A stretch of 64,000 bases of DNA, taken from positions 1-64,000 of the forward strand of contig JAHHUC010000003.1 in the NCBI GenBank assembly GCA_020024215.1. The letters run 5' to 3'. The notes beneath the pieces were generated by a model. It made no database searches and was not told the origin of the DNA. It saw nothing but the letters and a program-made list of their open reading frames with translations. Shown here piece after piece: positions 33,645 through 42,634 of this stretch (its first letter is position 1; each line of letters starts with the position of its first letter). The position numbers were made by a program, and so were the translations under genes. Source of the DNA: Oscillospiraceae bacterium (GTDB lineage Bacteria > Bacillota > Clostridia > Oscillospirales > Ruminococcaceae).

Positions 33645-34258
33645 TTTACTTTTACTGGTTTCTGTCGGCACTTTTTTTAATTCTCCTGCTGATTTTTTTC
33701 CTGCCTGCAAGGCTTTATTTCTGCCTTTTGGATGACTTTAAGCTTACAGTCGGCTTTCTGATGCTTAAATATGACCTTTTGTCAGATGCAAAGGAAAGGG
33801 AAGGAAAAAAGACAGAGGGGGAAAAAAGGCCCCGAACAAAGGCCAAAGGAAAAATAAATGAGCAGCCGGCAGAAAAAAAGGAAGAAAAAAAGCTGTCCTT
33901 GGATGAAAAGCTAAAACTTTCTGCAAAAATTTTAAGGGAGCTTAATCCGCCCTTTAAAAAATTTTTAAAGGGAGTAAAAATAAGAAATCTCAAGCTGGAA
34001 ATTCTGGCTGCGGGGCAGGACCCCTTTGAAGCTGCCAAAAACTATGCTGCTCTTAGCTGCACAGTTTATGCCCTGCTGGGCGTTCTGGATTCTCTTTTTG
34101 ATTTTAAGGCAGAGAGCGTTTATGTTTATCCCGATTTTAACGAGCAAAAAAACAGATACTATATAGAGGGCAGCATAAGGGCAAATCTTTTTCAGATAAC
34201 GGTGCTTTTTATAAGAATAATGAAAAAAAGCGGCAGAGATATTATGAAGCTTATATAG
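33641..34258 (+). CDS. DUF2953 membrane protein (YtfI-like)
   Basis: 205 residues with one N-terminal transmembrane helix (about residues 4-26), a charged Lys/Glu-rich linker (about 50-95) and a C-terminal domain with VKIRNLKLEILAAGQDPFEAA, characteristic of DUF2953. The TTG start overlaps the scpB stop codon by four bases (TTGA). In many endospore formers this gene stands between scpB and gerW/ytfJ, exactly as here. Its function is unknown, although the position suggests a sporulation link. Confidence 0.8.
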   Translation: MIYFYWFLSALFLILLLIFFLPARLYFCLLDDFKLTVGFLMLKYDLLSDAKEREGKKTEGEKRPRTKAKGKINEQPAEKKEEKKLSLDEKLKLSAKILRELNPPFKKFLKGVKIRNLKLEILAAGQDPFEAAKNYAALSCTVYALLGVLDSLFDFKAESVYVYPDFNEQKNRYYIEGSIRANLFQITVLFIRIMKKSGRDIMKLI

Positions 34259-34276
34259 ATTTAAGGAGGATATGAA

Positions 34277-34720
34277 ATGGAAGAAAAAAACATAGTTGAG
34301 CTGTTAAAATCCGCACTTCCCAACCTGAATGAGCTGGTCAGTGCCGATGTGGTTGTGGGCAAGGAGATAAAGACCTCTGACGGAACCACTATAATCCCCA
34401 TAAGCAAGGTGACCTTCGGCTATGGAATGGGGGGAGGAATACCCTCTCAAAACACAAAATTCGGCGGCGGAACAGGTGCGGGAGTGTCTGTGACACCCAT
34501 AGGCTTTTTGGTGATAGGCCCTGATGGGGTTCGCCTTATGCAGATTTAAACTGCCGAAAACACAGCCGACAGGGTTGTAAACATGGTTCCGGATGTGATT
34601 GAAAAAATTCAGGGCATAGTCTCTCCCATAATGGAAAAAAAGGCGGCAAAAAAAGGCTCTGCGGATGAGAAAAGTCCAAAGGGACAGCAATCGGACCCTT
34701 CTTCTGATGATATAAAGTAA
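34277..34720 (+). pseudogene. gerW: GerW/YtfJ sporulation protein, interrupted by one in-frame stop codon
   Basis: The first 90 codons encode a typical GerW/YtfJ N-terminal part (SADVVVGKEIKTSDGTTIIP, then GYGMGGGIPS, GGGTGAGVSVTPIGFLVIG and VRLMQI). A TAA at 34547-34549 then ends the frame. The same frame continues without further stops for 56 more codons (TAENTADRVVNMVPDVIEKI and a Lys/Ser-rich tail) to the TAA at 34718-34720. The total of about 147 codons equals the normal family length. A single nonsense change therefore explains the break. GerW is needed for normal spore germination and spore-coat function in Bacillus. AAGGAGG precedes the ATG. Confidence 0.85.
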
Positions 34721-34771
34721 TAAAATGCGAAAAGAAACATATTCTTTCATAGAAAGGAAGTGCTTCCCTCT

Positions 34772-35899
34772 TTGAAAAAATGTGTTTCGTTTTTGCTTTT
34801 GTCATGCCTTGTGCTGCTGTCTGCTTTTTTGTCTTTTGCCGATGGCTTTTACGGACTTGAAAACGCAAGGGCTTCGGCGGTTTATGACTGTCTCAAGGAA
34901 GAATTTATATATGAAAACAACTCCTGCACGCCCTTGCCTGTGGCCAGCACCACAAAAATAATGACCTGCCTTCTCACCTTGGAGCAGCAAAAGCTTTCAG
35001 AGGAATTTTTGGTGCCGCCTGAGGCTTTGAAAACAGAGGGCAGCTCCATGGGGCTTTCAGAGGGCGACAGGGTTAATTTAAAAACACTGGCGTTGGGCAT
35101 GATGCTGCCCTCGGGAAACGATGCAGCCAATGCTGCGGCAATCAGGATAGCAGGCAGCAAGGAAAAATTTGTCAGCATGATGAACGAGAGAGCCAAAGCA
35201 CTGGGCATGGAGAACACACGCTTTTCCACACCCTCGGGGCTTGATGAGGGCGGCAATTTTTCCAGCGCCCGAGATATGGCGCTTTTGGCATCAGCCGCTC
35301 TTAAAAATGAGGAATTCAGAAGGACAGCCTCGCTTAAAACCTTCAGGGCGGATGTGGGGGAAAGATATCTCTATCTTAAAAACCACAACCGGCTGCTTTT
35401 CAGAAATGAATCTGTCACAGGCATAAAGACCGGCTTTACCAAAAAGGCAGGCAGGTGCCTTGTGTCCTCTGCCTGCCTTAAGGGAAGGGAATTTATAATT
35501 GTCACATTGAACATGGGGGATGATTTCAATGTGCATGAAAATGTTTACAGGCGTCTTGATTCCTCCCTTTTGCAGATAAGCCCCCAAAAGCTTTTTAAAG
35601 GCGGTTTCGCAGCTGTTGCAGGCACAGGTGAGAGGGTGTCCTTGATGATTGGGGAAAATTCAAAAATCGCCGTTTTTGAAAACGAGCTTTCACGCATAAA
35701 AACATATAACAAAATACCACCGTTTTTATATGCCCCTGTAAATGTGGGAGATGAGGTGGGAAGCTTTGCCGTCAGCATAGATGAAAAGGAAATACTCTCT
35801 CTTGCCGTTTATGCATCAAACAGGGTGCAGGCAGAGGAGCAGCTCTCCTTGTTTGAAGGGGCATGGCTCTCGCTTAAAAATTTTTTTGGCTTTGAATAA
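34772..35899 (+). CDS. Serine-type D-Ala-D-Ala carboxypeptidase (PBP5/DacF type)
   Basis: A secreted penicillin-binding protein (375 residues) that trims the terminal D-Ala from peptidoglycan stem peptides. It carries a signal peptide (about residues 3-24), the active-site SxxK in VASTTK, SGN in LPSGNDAAN, and KTG in IKTGFT. A C-terminal beta domain and a final amphipathic stretch (about 355-375) for membrane attachment follow. The TTG at 34772 gives MKKCVSFLLL and is 11 bases from AAGGAAG; the GTG at 34760 overlaps that site. It follows the gerW remnant; DacF-like enzymes often act in spore cortex formation. Confidence 0.93.
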   Translation: MKKCVSFLLLSCLVLLSAFLSFADGFYGLENARASAVYDCLKEEFIYENNSCTPLPVASTTKIMTCLLTLEQQKLSEEFLVPPEALKTEGSSMGLSEGDRVNLKTLALGMMLPSGNDAANAAAIRIAGSKEKFVSMMNERAKALGMENTRFSTPSGLDEGGNFSSARDMALLASAALKNEEFRRTASLKTFRADVGERYLYLKNHNRLLFRNESVTGIKTGFTKKAGRCLVSSACLKGREFIIVTLNMGDDFNVHENVYRRLDSSLLQISPQKLFKGGFAAVAGTGERVSLMIGENSKIAVFENELSRIKTYNKIPPFLYAPVNVGDEVGSFAVSIDEKEILSLAVYASNRVQAEEQLSLFEGAWLSLKNFFGFE

Positions 35900-35929
35900 A
35901 ATACCCTTTAAGAAGGAAGGAAACGGAAA

Positions 35930-36754
35930 ATGAGAATACACAAGCTTTTATCCGAAAACGGAATTGCCTCAAGAAGAGGTGCAGAAAAGCTTATAGCAGA
36001 AGGAAGAGTGCAGGTAAACGGCCGCAAGGCGGTAATAGGTCAGGATGTGGACCTAAGGAGAGACATCATCCATATAGACGGCGAAAGGGTGGTCATTTTA
36101 AAAAAGCAGCCCAAATATTACCTTGCGCTAAATAAGCCCAGAGGCTATGTCACCACTATGGATGACGAGCTTAAAAGAAAGTGCGTAAAGGAGCTTATAA
36201 GCGATTTTCCCGTCAGGGTTTACCCTGTCGGCAGGCTGGATAAGGATTCCGAGGGGCTTTTGCTTTTGACAAATGACGGAGATTTTGCCAACTATATCAT
36301 GCATCCCAGAAACCATGTGAGCAAGACATATAGGGTTACGGTTAGGCCCTCTGTGACAGAGGAGCAGCTTATTGCCCTCTCATCGGGTGTCACACTGGAT
36401 GACGGCTATGTGACAGCTCCTGCAAATGTTATGGTGGATTCAAAGGAGGAGGGCAGGGTGGTCCTTAGAATTACCATAACAGAGGGAAAGAACCGCCAGG
36501 TGAGAAGGATGTGCGAGGCGCTGGGCCTTGAGGTAGCAAGGCTAAAGAGGGTGAGCGTAGGGCCTGTAAAGTTAGGTATGCTCAAGTCGGGAGAATACAG
36601 GGAGCTGAATGTTTCCGAGGTTAGGGCATTGAGAAACGCAGTTAGGACAGACAACGAGGAGACAAGAAGGCTCAAGGAGCAAAAAGACGGAAAATCGTTA
36701 AAAAGCAGCAAAAGCAAAAGCGGCTTTGTTGACAAAAGAGGCAAAAGAAACTAG
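35930..36754 (+). CDS. rluB: rRNA pseudouridine synthase (RsuA/RluB family)
   Basis: 274 residues. An N-terminal S4 RNA-binding domain (MRIHKLLSENGIASRRGAEK) precedes the catalytic domain. The catalytic Asp is in VGRLDKDSEGLLLLTNDG, and KTYRVTV and EGKNRQVRRM are family signatures. It likely makes a pseudouridine in 23S rRNA near position 2605 (E. coli numbering). The Lys/Ser-rich tail (about 240-274) is basic and may bind RNA. A clear AAGGAAGG precedes the ATG. Confidence 0.93.
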   Translation: MRIHKLLSENGIASRRGAEKLIAEGRVQVNGRKAVIGQDVDLRRDIIHIDGERVVILKKQPKYYLALNKPRGYVTTMDDELKRKCVKELISDFPVRVYPVGRLDKDSEGLLLLTNDGDFANYIMHPRNHVSKTYRVTVRPSVTEEQLIALSSGVTLDDGYVTAPANVMVDSKEEGRVVLRITITEGKNRQVRRMCEALGLEVARLKRVSVGPVKLGMLKSGEYRELNVSEVRALRNAVRTDNEETRRLKEQKDGKSLKSSKSKSGFVDKRGKRN

Positions 36755-36789
36755 AATAAAAGGATAAGAAATTTAAGGGGGCGCACCCT

Positions 36790-37668
36790 ATGGCAGGCAG
36801 CATGACAGGCTATGGAAGAAGCCAGAAGAATTTAAACAGCAGGACTATATCGGTAGAGATAAAATCGGTGAATCACAGATATTTTGAATTTGCCGCCAAG
36901 ACTCCAAAGGGGCTTTCCTTTTTGGATGAAAAGCTAAAGGGCTTAACCGCATCTAAGGTGTCAAGGGGAAAGGTGGATCTTTATCTGTCCATAGCCTTTG
37001 ACGAGCAGGCGGACACGGATGTTAAAATAAACAGGCCCTTGGCAGAAAGCTATCTTAAAGCCTGCTGTGAGCTTTCAAAGCAGCTTAACATAGAAAATGA
37101 CATAACCATCAATTCCCTTTTGAGGATACCCGATATTTTTACGGTTCAGAAGGCAGAGCTTCAGGAGGATGAAATCTGGAGGGATGTCAGGGAGACTGCC
37201 TCGGCTGCCCTTGATGCCTTCAACACCATGAGAAAAGCAGAGGGCAAAAGGCTGTCAGAGGACCTTGAAATAAAGCTTGACAGCATATATGAGCTGGTGG
37301 AAAGGGTGGACGAGCTTTCTCTTGAATCGGTAAAGGAATACAGGGAGAGGCTTTATAAAAAGCTTTCGGAAATATTGAAGGATACAGCGATAGACGAGGG
37401 AAGAATTTTGCAGGAGGCCGCCCTCTTTGCAGAAAGAACGGCTGTGGATGAGGAGACGGTCAGGCTTAAAAGCCATATAGGTCAGTTCAGGGATATTCTC
37501 AAGGAGGATGGCCCCATAGGAAGAAAGCTGGATTTTCTCACACAGGAAATAAACAGGGAATCCAACACCATAGGCTCAAAGGCACAGGATGTGAAGATAG
37601 CGCAGATTGTGGTGGAATTGAAAAGCCAGGTGGAAAAGATAAGAGAACAGATACAGAATCTGGAGTGA
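36790..37668 (+). CDS. YicC-family endoribonuclease
   Basis: 292 residues, full length for YicC (MSMTGxGR start as GSMTGYGRSQ; C-terminal DFLTQEINRESNTIGSKAQD). Members are cytoplasmic RNases implicated in RNA decay. The position just before remA and gmk is a conserved gene order in Firmicutes (yloC-remA-gmk-rpoZ-priA-def-fmt). AAGGGGG precedes the ATG. Confidence 0.93.
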   Translation: MAGSMTGYGRSQKNLNSRTISVEIKSVNHRYFEFAAKTPKGLSFLDEKLKGLTASKVSRGKVDLYLSIAFDEQADTDVKINRPLAESYLKACCELSKQLNIENDITINSLLRIPDIFTVQKAELQEDEIWRDVRETASAALDAFNTMRKAEGKRLSEDLEIKLDSIYELVERVDELSLESVKEYRERLYKKLSEILKDTAIDEGRILQEAALFAERTAVDEETVRLKSHIGQFRDILKEDGPIGRKLDFLTQEINRESNTIGSKAQDVKIAQIVVELKSQVEKIREQIQNLE

Positions 37669-37678
37669 GAGGTAGGGT

Positions 37679-37933
37679 ATGCAGTTTGTCAATATAGGCT
37701 TTGGAAATATGGTATCTGTAAGCAGGATAGTGGCTGTTGTAAGCCCGGATTCTGCACCGATAAAAAGAATAATATCCGATGCAAGAGACAATGTTACCTT
37801 GATAGATGCCTCCTGCGGAAGAAAGACAAGGACAGTGATAATAGCGGATACAGGACATATAATCCTTTCAGGGCTTTCACATGAAATAATCATGAAGAGA
37901 ATCGAGACAGGCGGTGAGCAGGAAAATGAATAA
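37679..37933 (+). CDS. remA: RemA-like regulator (DUF370)
   Basis: 84 residues of the RemA family: FVNIGFGNMVSVSRIVAVVS at the start and DATCGRKTR-type sequence (DASCGRKTRTVII) in the middle. In Bacillus subtilis RemA activates biofilm-matrix and osmoprotectant genes by binding DNA as a ring-shaped oligomer. The gene sits 10 bases after yicC and overlaps the start of gmk, so it is inside the operon. Confidence 0.92.
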   Translation: MQFVNIGFGNMVSVSRIVAVVSPDSAPIKRIISDARDNVTLIDASCGRKTRTVIIADTGHIILSGLSHEIIMKRIETGGEQENE

Positions 37934-38561
37934 AAAAGGCAGGCTTATAGTTTATTCCGGCCCCTCCGGCGTGGGAAAGGGAACTGTCATAAAGGAGGCA
38001 ATGAAAAAGGAACCGTCTCTGGTTATGTCGATTTCGGCCACCACAAGAAGCCCCAGAGAGGGAGAAGAGGACGGTGTAAACTACTTTTTTATAACCAAAG
38101 AGCAGTTTGAAAAGAAGATAGAGGCAAACGAGATGCTGGAATATGCACAATATAACGGCAACTTTTACGGAACACCAAAGGATTTTGTCAGGCAGAAGCT
38201 GGAGGAAGGAAAGAATGTGGTGCTGGAGATAGAGGTGCAGGGGGCATTGCAGATAAGGGAAAAAATGCCGGAGGCGCTGCTTATCTTTCTCATGCCCCCC
38301 TCCTTTGAGGAATTGAAGGAAAGGCTTGTGGGAAGGCACACAGAGACTAAGGAGCAGATAAAGGGCAGGCTTTGCGCAGCCAAAAGAGAGATGAAGGAGG
38401 CTGTAAAATACGATTTTATCGTCATAAACGATAAGGTTGAAAAGGCCTCTTTGGATATAATAGCCTGCGTGAGGGCAGCTTCCTTTTTAGAGCGCTTCAA
38501 CCATGATTTTATAAATCAGCAGAATGATGACAACAATAAACAGGAGGAAATTTTGTTATGA
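37926..38561 (+). CDS. gmk: Guanylate kinase
   Basis: 211 residues. It phosphorylates GMP to GDP with ATP. The P-loop is SGPSGVGKGT. The GMP-binding region is SATTRSPREGEEDGVNYFF, and the lid follows near RHTETKEQIKGRL. The ATG at 37926 (MNKKGRLIVYSG) gives the usual length; it overlaps remA by eight bases. An extension of about 15 Gln/Asn/Asp-rich residues forms the C-terminus. Confidence 0.96.
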   Translation: MNKKGRLIVYSGPSGVGKGTVIKEAMKKEPSLVMSISATTRSPREGEEDGVNYFFITKEQFEKKIEANEMLEYAQYNGNFYGTPKDFVRQKLEEGKNVVLEIEVQGALQIREKMPEALLIFLMPPSFEELKERLVGRHTETKEQIKGRLCAAKREMKEAVKYDFIVINDKVEKASLDIIACVRAASFLERFNHDFINQQNDDNNKQEEILL

Positions 38562-38764
38562 TGTTAAAACCCGCTATGAGCGATATGATCAAATCCAACA
38601 ACAATGTATATGCCTTTGTAGTGGCTGTTGCAAAAAGGGCAAGGGTCATTGCCGAGGCAGCGGAGGCACAGGGCATAGGGCTTGAGGAAAAGCCCGTGCA
38701 GCTGGCAGTTACCGAATTTTCACAGCATCCTTGGGATATAACCGCCGAGATAGCAGAAAGATAA
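38558..38764 (+). CDS. rpoZ: RNA polymerase omega subunit
   Basis: 68 residues. The core VYAFVVAVAKRARVIAEAAE and KPVQLAVTEF match the omega signature (Y-x-x-V-x-x-x-A-K-R-A-R). Omega helps assemble RNA polymerase by holding beta-prime. The start overlaps the gmk stop by four bases (ATGA), with AGGAGG upstream; a second ATG directly follows. Confidence 0.94.
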   Translation: MMLKPAMSDMIKSNNNVYAFVVAVAKRARVIAEAAEAQGIGLEEKPVQLAVTEFSQHPWDITAEIAER

Positions 38765-38767
38765 GAT

Positions 38768-41167
38768 ATGCTGATAGCTTCCCTGATCCTTTTTGATGCC
38801 GCAAAAAGCTATGATTTCATATACGATTATGAGGTTCCTGAGAATGTGGATGTAAAGCCCGGGGTGAGGGTATCTGTGCCCTTTGGCAGAAGCAACATAA
38901 AAAGAGTGGGCTTCGTCCTTTCTCTCAGAAAGGGGCAAATGGAGGGCTTAAAGCAAATAGAAGCAGCTGTTGATGTTGAGCCTCTCTTGAATTTTGAGGG
39001 GCTTAATCTTGTTTATTACCTTCATGAAACCACCTTCTGCCTGTGGTATGAGGCTGTAAAGTGCCAGATACCGCCGGGGATGGGAATGAAGGTGCTTTCA
39101 AATTATGAGGCGGCTGCTTTCACAGGGGATGTTCCTTTGCAGGGCGAGGAAAAAAGGATATACGATATTTTGACAAGCAGGAAAAGGCCTGCCGACGAAA
39201 AGACGCTGTTTTCCCTTTTGGGCATAGACAGGGAATCCAAGGAGCTTAAAAGCCTTATAAAGTCAGGCTGCGTTTTAAAAACCCAAAGGGTGAGAAGAAA
39301 CATTCTCGATAAAAAAACCGTCATGGCAAGGCTTCTGCCCTGTGAGGAGCAGATAAAGCTGACACCGAGACAGAAGGAGGTGCAAAAGCTTCTTCTGGAT
39401 GTGGGGGCAGCCTCCTTGAAGGAAATATCCTACTTTTTGGGCGTCTCTGCTGCGGTTATAAAGGCGATGGCAAAAAAGGGCGTAATAGAGCTTTATGAGG
39501 AGCTGCTCCCCTTAGATGCAGAAAGCTCATCTGATGCTGCCGAGGCAGAAATAAGCCTCAGCAGCGAGCAGAGGGAGGTTTATAACGGGCTTTGCCAAAA
39601 GCTGGGAAGCTTTTCTGTCAATCTTCTTTACGGCGTCACAGGCTCGGGGAAAACGGAGGTCTTTTTAAGGCTGATACAAACGGTGGAATCTCTTGGAAAA
39701 ACAAGTCTGGTGCTTATACCGGAAATTTCTTTAACACCTCAGACAGCAAGGAAATTCAAAAGCCATTTTAAAAGCAAGGTGGCGGTTTTAAATTCCACGC
39801 TTTCAATGACAGAGCGCTTGGAGCAGTATCGGCTTATAAAGGAGGGCAAGGCCACCATAGTTGTCGGAACAAGGCTGTCTGTTTTTTCTCCTCTTGAAAA
39901 TATAGGGCTTATAGTGATGGATGAGGAGCAGGAAAGCACCTATCACTCGGAGCAGTCCCCCAGATTTCACGCCAGAAATGTTGCAAAAATGAGGGCTAAA
40001 ACCCACAGCTGCCCGCTGCTTTTGTGCTCTGCAACCCCGTCGGTGGAAAGCTTTTATAAAGCCGTCACAGGAAAGTACGGCTTGTTTGAGCTTAAAAACA
40101 GGTTTTCAAAAAGAAGCCTTCCCGATGTGTATATGCTCGATATGCTGAAAGAGCCGTTTGAGGGCGATTCGGTGATATTTTCCCAAAGGCTTTGCCTGGA
40201 GATAGATTACAACCTCAACCGCTCAGAGCAGGTGCTTCTGCTTTTGAACAGAAGGGGCTTTCTGACCAAGCTGAGCTGCATATCCTGCCGACAGGTGATA
40301 AAGTGTCCAAGCTGCTCTGTGGCAATGACCTATCATTCTGCCAACAACCGACTTATGTGCCATATGTGCGGCTATCAGTGCAGCGTGCCGAAAAGCTGCC
40401 CCTCCTGCGGCGCAAGGATGCTGAAATATCAGGGTGAGGGCACACAGAAGGCGGAGGATGAGCTTAAAAGGCTTTTTCCAAAGGCAAGGATATTGAGGAT
40501 GGATGCAGACACCACGCTTTCAAAAAATTCTCATCAGAGGGCATTTGAGGATTTCAGGGACGGAAAATATGATATTATGATAGGCACACAGATGATATCA
40601 AAGGGGCTTGATTTTCCCCTTGTAACACTGGTGGGCATAATAAATGCAGATCAGGCGCTTTTTACAGATGATTTCAGGGGCTTTGAAAAGGCCTTTTCAC
40701 TTATAACGCAGACCATCGGAAGAGCAGGCAGGGGAGATATCAAGGGAAGGGCGTTCATCGAAACCCTCTCGCCGGATTTGGAGCTTTTCAGGTTCTGCAG
40801 GGGGGAGGATTATGAAGGCTTTTACAAAGAGGAGATAGAATACAGGAGAAGCTGCCTTTACCCTCCTTTCTGCGATATGGTAAAGGCGGAAATCCGCTCG
40901 CACAGCCAAGAGGAGGCCTGTGAGGATGCAGCTGCCTTCGGCAAAATCCTGACAGAGCTTGCGTCAAAAAATTACAGCGATCTGCCCTTGAGGATATTGG
41001 GCCCGTCGCAGGCAAATCCCTTTAAAAGGTCAAATATCTACTATATGCAGTTTTTAATAAAATGCAGGGTGGGAAGAAGGCTGCTTAAACTTCTCTCGGA
41101 TGCATCAGAGCAATATCAAAGGTCAAAAAGGCGGTCGTTTGTAGCGATAGACAGCTTCTATATATAA
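38768..41167 (+). CDS. priA: Primosomal replication-restart helicase PriA
   Basis: 799 residues. PriA reloads the replicative helicase at stalled forks. It has an N-terminal DNA-binding domain (about residues 1-100), Walker A GVTGSGKTE (about 288), a Walker B-type DEEQ (about 385, where many members have DEEH), and helicase motifs such as TIGRAGRGD. An eight-cysteine zinc region lies at about 505-551 (CISCRQVIKCPSC ... CHMCGYQCSVPKSCPSCG). The start follows rpoZ by three bases. Its operon position before def and fmt is conserved in Firmicutes. Confidence 0.96.
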   Translation: MLIASLILFDAAKSYDFIYDYEVPENVDVKPGVRVSVPFGRSNIKRVGFVLSLRKGQMEGLKQIEAAVDVEPLLNFEGLNLVYYLHETTFCLWYEAVKCQIPPGMGMKVLSNYEAAAFTGDVPLQGEEKRIYDILTSRKRPADEKTLFSLLGIDRESKELKSLIKSGCVLKTQRVRRNILDKKTVMARLLPCEEQIKLTPRQKEVQKLLLDVGAASLKEISYFLGVSAAVIKAMAKKGVIELYEELLPLDAESSSDAAEAEISLSSEQREVYNGLCQKLGSFSVNLLYGVTGSGKTEVFLRLIQTVESLGKTSLVLIPEISLTPQTARKFKSHFKSKVAVLNSTLSMTERLEQYRLIKEGKATIVVGTRLSVFSPLENIGLIVMDEEQESTYHSEQSPRFHARNVAKMRAKTHSCPLLLCSATPSVESFYKAVTGKYGLFELKNRFSKRSLPDVYMLDMLKEPFEGDSVIFSQRLCLEIDYNLNRSEQVLLLLNRRGFLTKLSCISCRQVIKCPSCSVAMTYHSANNRLMCHMCGYQCSVPKSCPSCGARMLKYQGEGTQKAEDELKRLFPKARILRMDADTTLSKNSHQRAFEDFRDGKYDIMIGTQMISKGLDFPLVTLVGIINADQALFTDDFRGFEKAFSLITQTIGRAGRGDIKGRAFIETLSPDLELFRFCRGEDYEGFYKEEIEYRRSCLYPPFCDMVKAEIRSHSQEEACEDAAAFGKILTELASKNYSDLPLRILGPSQANPFKRSNIYYMQFLIKCRVGRRLLKLLSDASEQYQRSKRRSFVAIDSFYI

Positions 41168-41191
41168 TCAATTGAAAGGGAAGTTTAAATT

Positions 41192-41656
41192 ATGGCACTT
41201 AGAAACATAATAACAGATAAAGACCCGGTTTTAAGAAAAAAGAGCAGGGTGGTGACAGAATTCAACGAAAGGCTCCACACGCTTTTGGATGACATGGCAG
41301 AAACCATGTACCACGCCGAGGGAGTGGGGCTTGCAGCGCCTCAGGTGGCTGTCCTGAGAAGGGCGGTGGTCATAGATGTGGGCGAGGGAATAATAGAGCT
41401 TATAAACCCGAAAATAGTTTATGAAAGCGCAGAAACCATAGAGGATTCAGAGGGCTGTCTCTCATCACCCGGGGAATATGCGATGGTCAAAAGGCCTAAG
41501 AAGGTGACTGTGAAATATCAGGACAGATTCGGGAATCATCAGGAGATAACAGGCGAGGGCCTTTTGGCAAGGGCGCTTTGCCATGAGACAGATCACCTCG
41601 ACGGAGTGATATTCAAGGATTTGGCAGAATATATGCTGGAGGCAGAGGAAAGGTAA
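41192..41656 (+). CDS. def: Peptide deformylase
   Basis: 154 residues. It removes the N-formyl group from new proteins. All three motifs are present: GVGLAAPQ, EGCLS (metal Cys) and HETDHLDG (metal His pair with catalytic Glu). The last base of the stop codon is shared with the fmt start codon, so the two enzymes that add and remove formyl groups are translationally coupled. Confidence 0.97.
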   Translation: MALRNIITDKDPVLRKKSRVVTEFNERLHTLLDDMAETMYHAEGVGLAAPQVAVLRRAVVIDVGEGIIELINPKIVYESAETIEDSEGCLSSPGEYAMVKRPKKVTVKYQDRFGNHQEITGEGLLARALCHETDHLDGVIFKDLAEYMLEAEER

Positions 41657-42570
41657 TGAGAATAGTTTTTATGGGCACGCCCGATTTTGCCGCAGTTCAG
41701 CTTAAAGCCCTCATAGAAAAGGGCTTCGATATAGTTGGTGTTTTCTGCCAAAGCGACAAGCCGGTAGGAAGACATCAGCAGCTGAAGCTCCCCGAGGTAA
41801 AAATTTTGGCACAGCAGCACGGCATACCTGTCTTTCAGCCAAAGACGCTTAAAAATCCAACGGCTCAGGATACGGTCAAAAGCCTTAACCCCGACCTGAT
41901 AGTCGCAGCAGCCTACGGAAAGCTTCTCCCAAAGGAGGTTTTGGAAATTCCCAAAAAGGGCTGCATAAATGTCCACGGCTCTCTTTTGCCGAAGTATAGA
42001 GGGGCATCACCCATCCAAAGGGCTATAATAGACGGTGAAAAATATACCGGAATTACCATAATGAGGATGAGCGAGGGCATGGACGAGGGGGATATGCTGC
42101 TTAAAAGGACTGTGGAAATAGGTGAGGACGAAAATGCCCAAAAGCTTTTTGAAAGGCTTTCTATTTTAGGCGCAGATGCACTTATAGAGGCCATAGAAAA
42201 TATAGATGTGCTCAAAGGCCAAAAGCAGGATCACAGCCGGGCAACATGGGCATCCCCGCTTAAAAAGGAGGATGGCTTTATAGATTTTTCCCTCTCCTCC
42301 TTTCTCACCGTGAGAAAATTTTTAGGAACCTATCCGTGGCCGGGCGCTTACTTTATGTTCAATAAAAAGCGTGTAAAGATTTTGGAGATGGAAAGGTCTG
42401 AGCTTTTCGGAAAAGAGGGGGAGATACTTGACAAAAAGCTTACCGTCGCCTGCAAAGACGGCGCCGTAACACTGCTTAAGGTAGCTCCCGAGGGCAAAAA
42501 GGCTATGGACGGAGCATCCTTTATGAACGGCCAGAGACTTAAAAAAGGAGATTTCTTAGGGCCTTTTTAA
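41656..42570 (+). CDS. fmt: Methionyl-tRNA formyltransferase
   Basis: 304 residues. It formylates initiator Met-tRNA using 10-formyl-tetrahydrofolate. The formyltransferase core contains INVHGSLLPKYRGASPIQ with the catalytic Asn-His pair, followed by GITIMRMSEGMDEGDML with the third catalytic residue (Asp). The C-terminal OB-like tRNA-binding domain spans about residues 205-304. It overlaps def by one base. Confidence 0.97.
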   Translation: MRIVFMGTPDFAAVQLKALIEKGFDIVGVFCQSDKPVGRHQQLKLPEVKILAQQHGIPVFQPKTLKNPTAQDTVKSLNPDLIVAAAYGKLLPKEVLEIPKKGCINVHGSLLPKYRGASPIQRAIIDGEKYTGITIMRMSEGMDEGDMLLKRTVEIGEDENAQKLFERLSILGADALIEAIENIDVLKGQKQDHSRATWASPLKKEDGFIDFSLSSFLTVRKFLGTYPWPGAYFMFNKKRVKILEMERSELFGKEGEILDKKLTVACKDGAVTLLKVAPEGKKAMDGASFMNGQRLKKGDFLGPF

Positions 42571-42634
42571 AAATAGAGAAAAGATGGATTTTTTAGTTTT
42601 AAAAAAGAGCCTGCTTCAACGAAAGGAAAAGGAT

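Noticed and set aside
34760..34771. GTG start of the carboxypeptidase at 34760
   Set aside because: It overlaps the AAGGAAG ribosome binding site. The TTG at 34772 begins a standard signal peptide.
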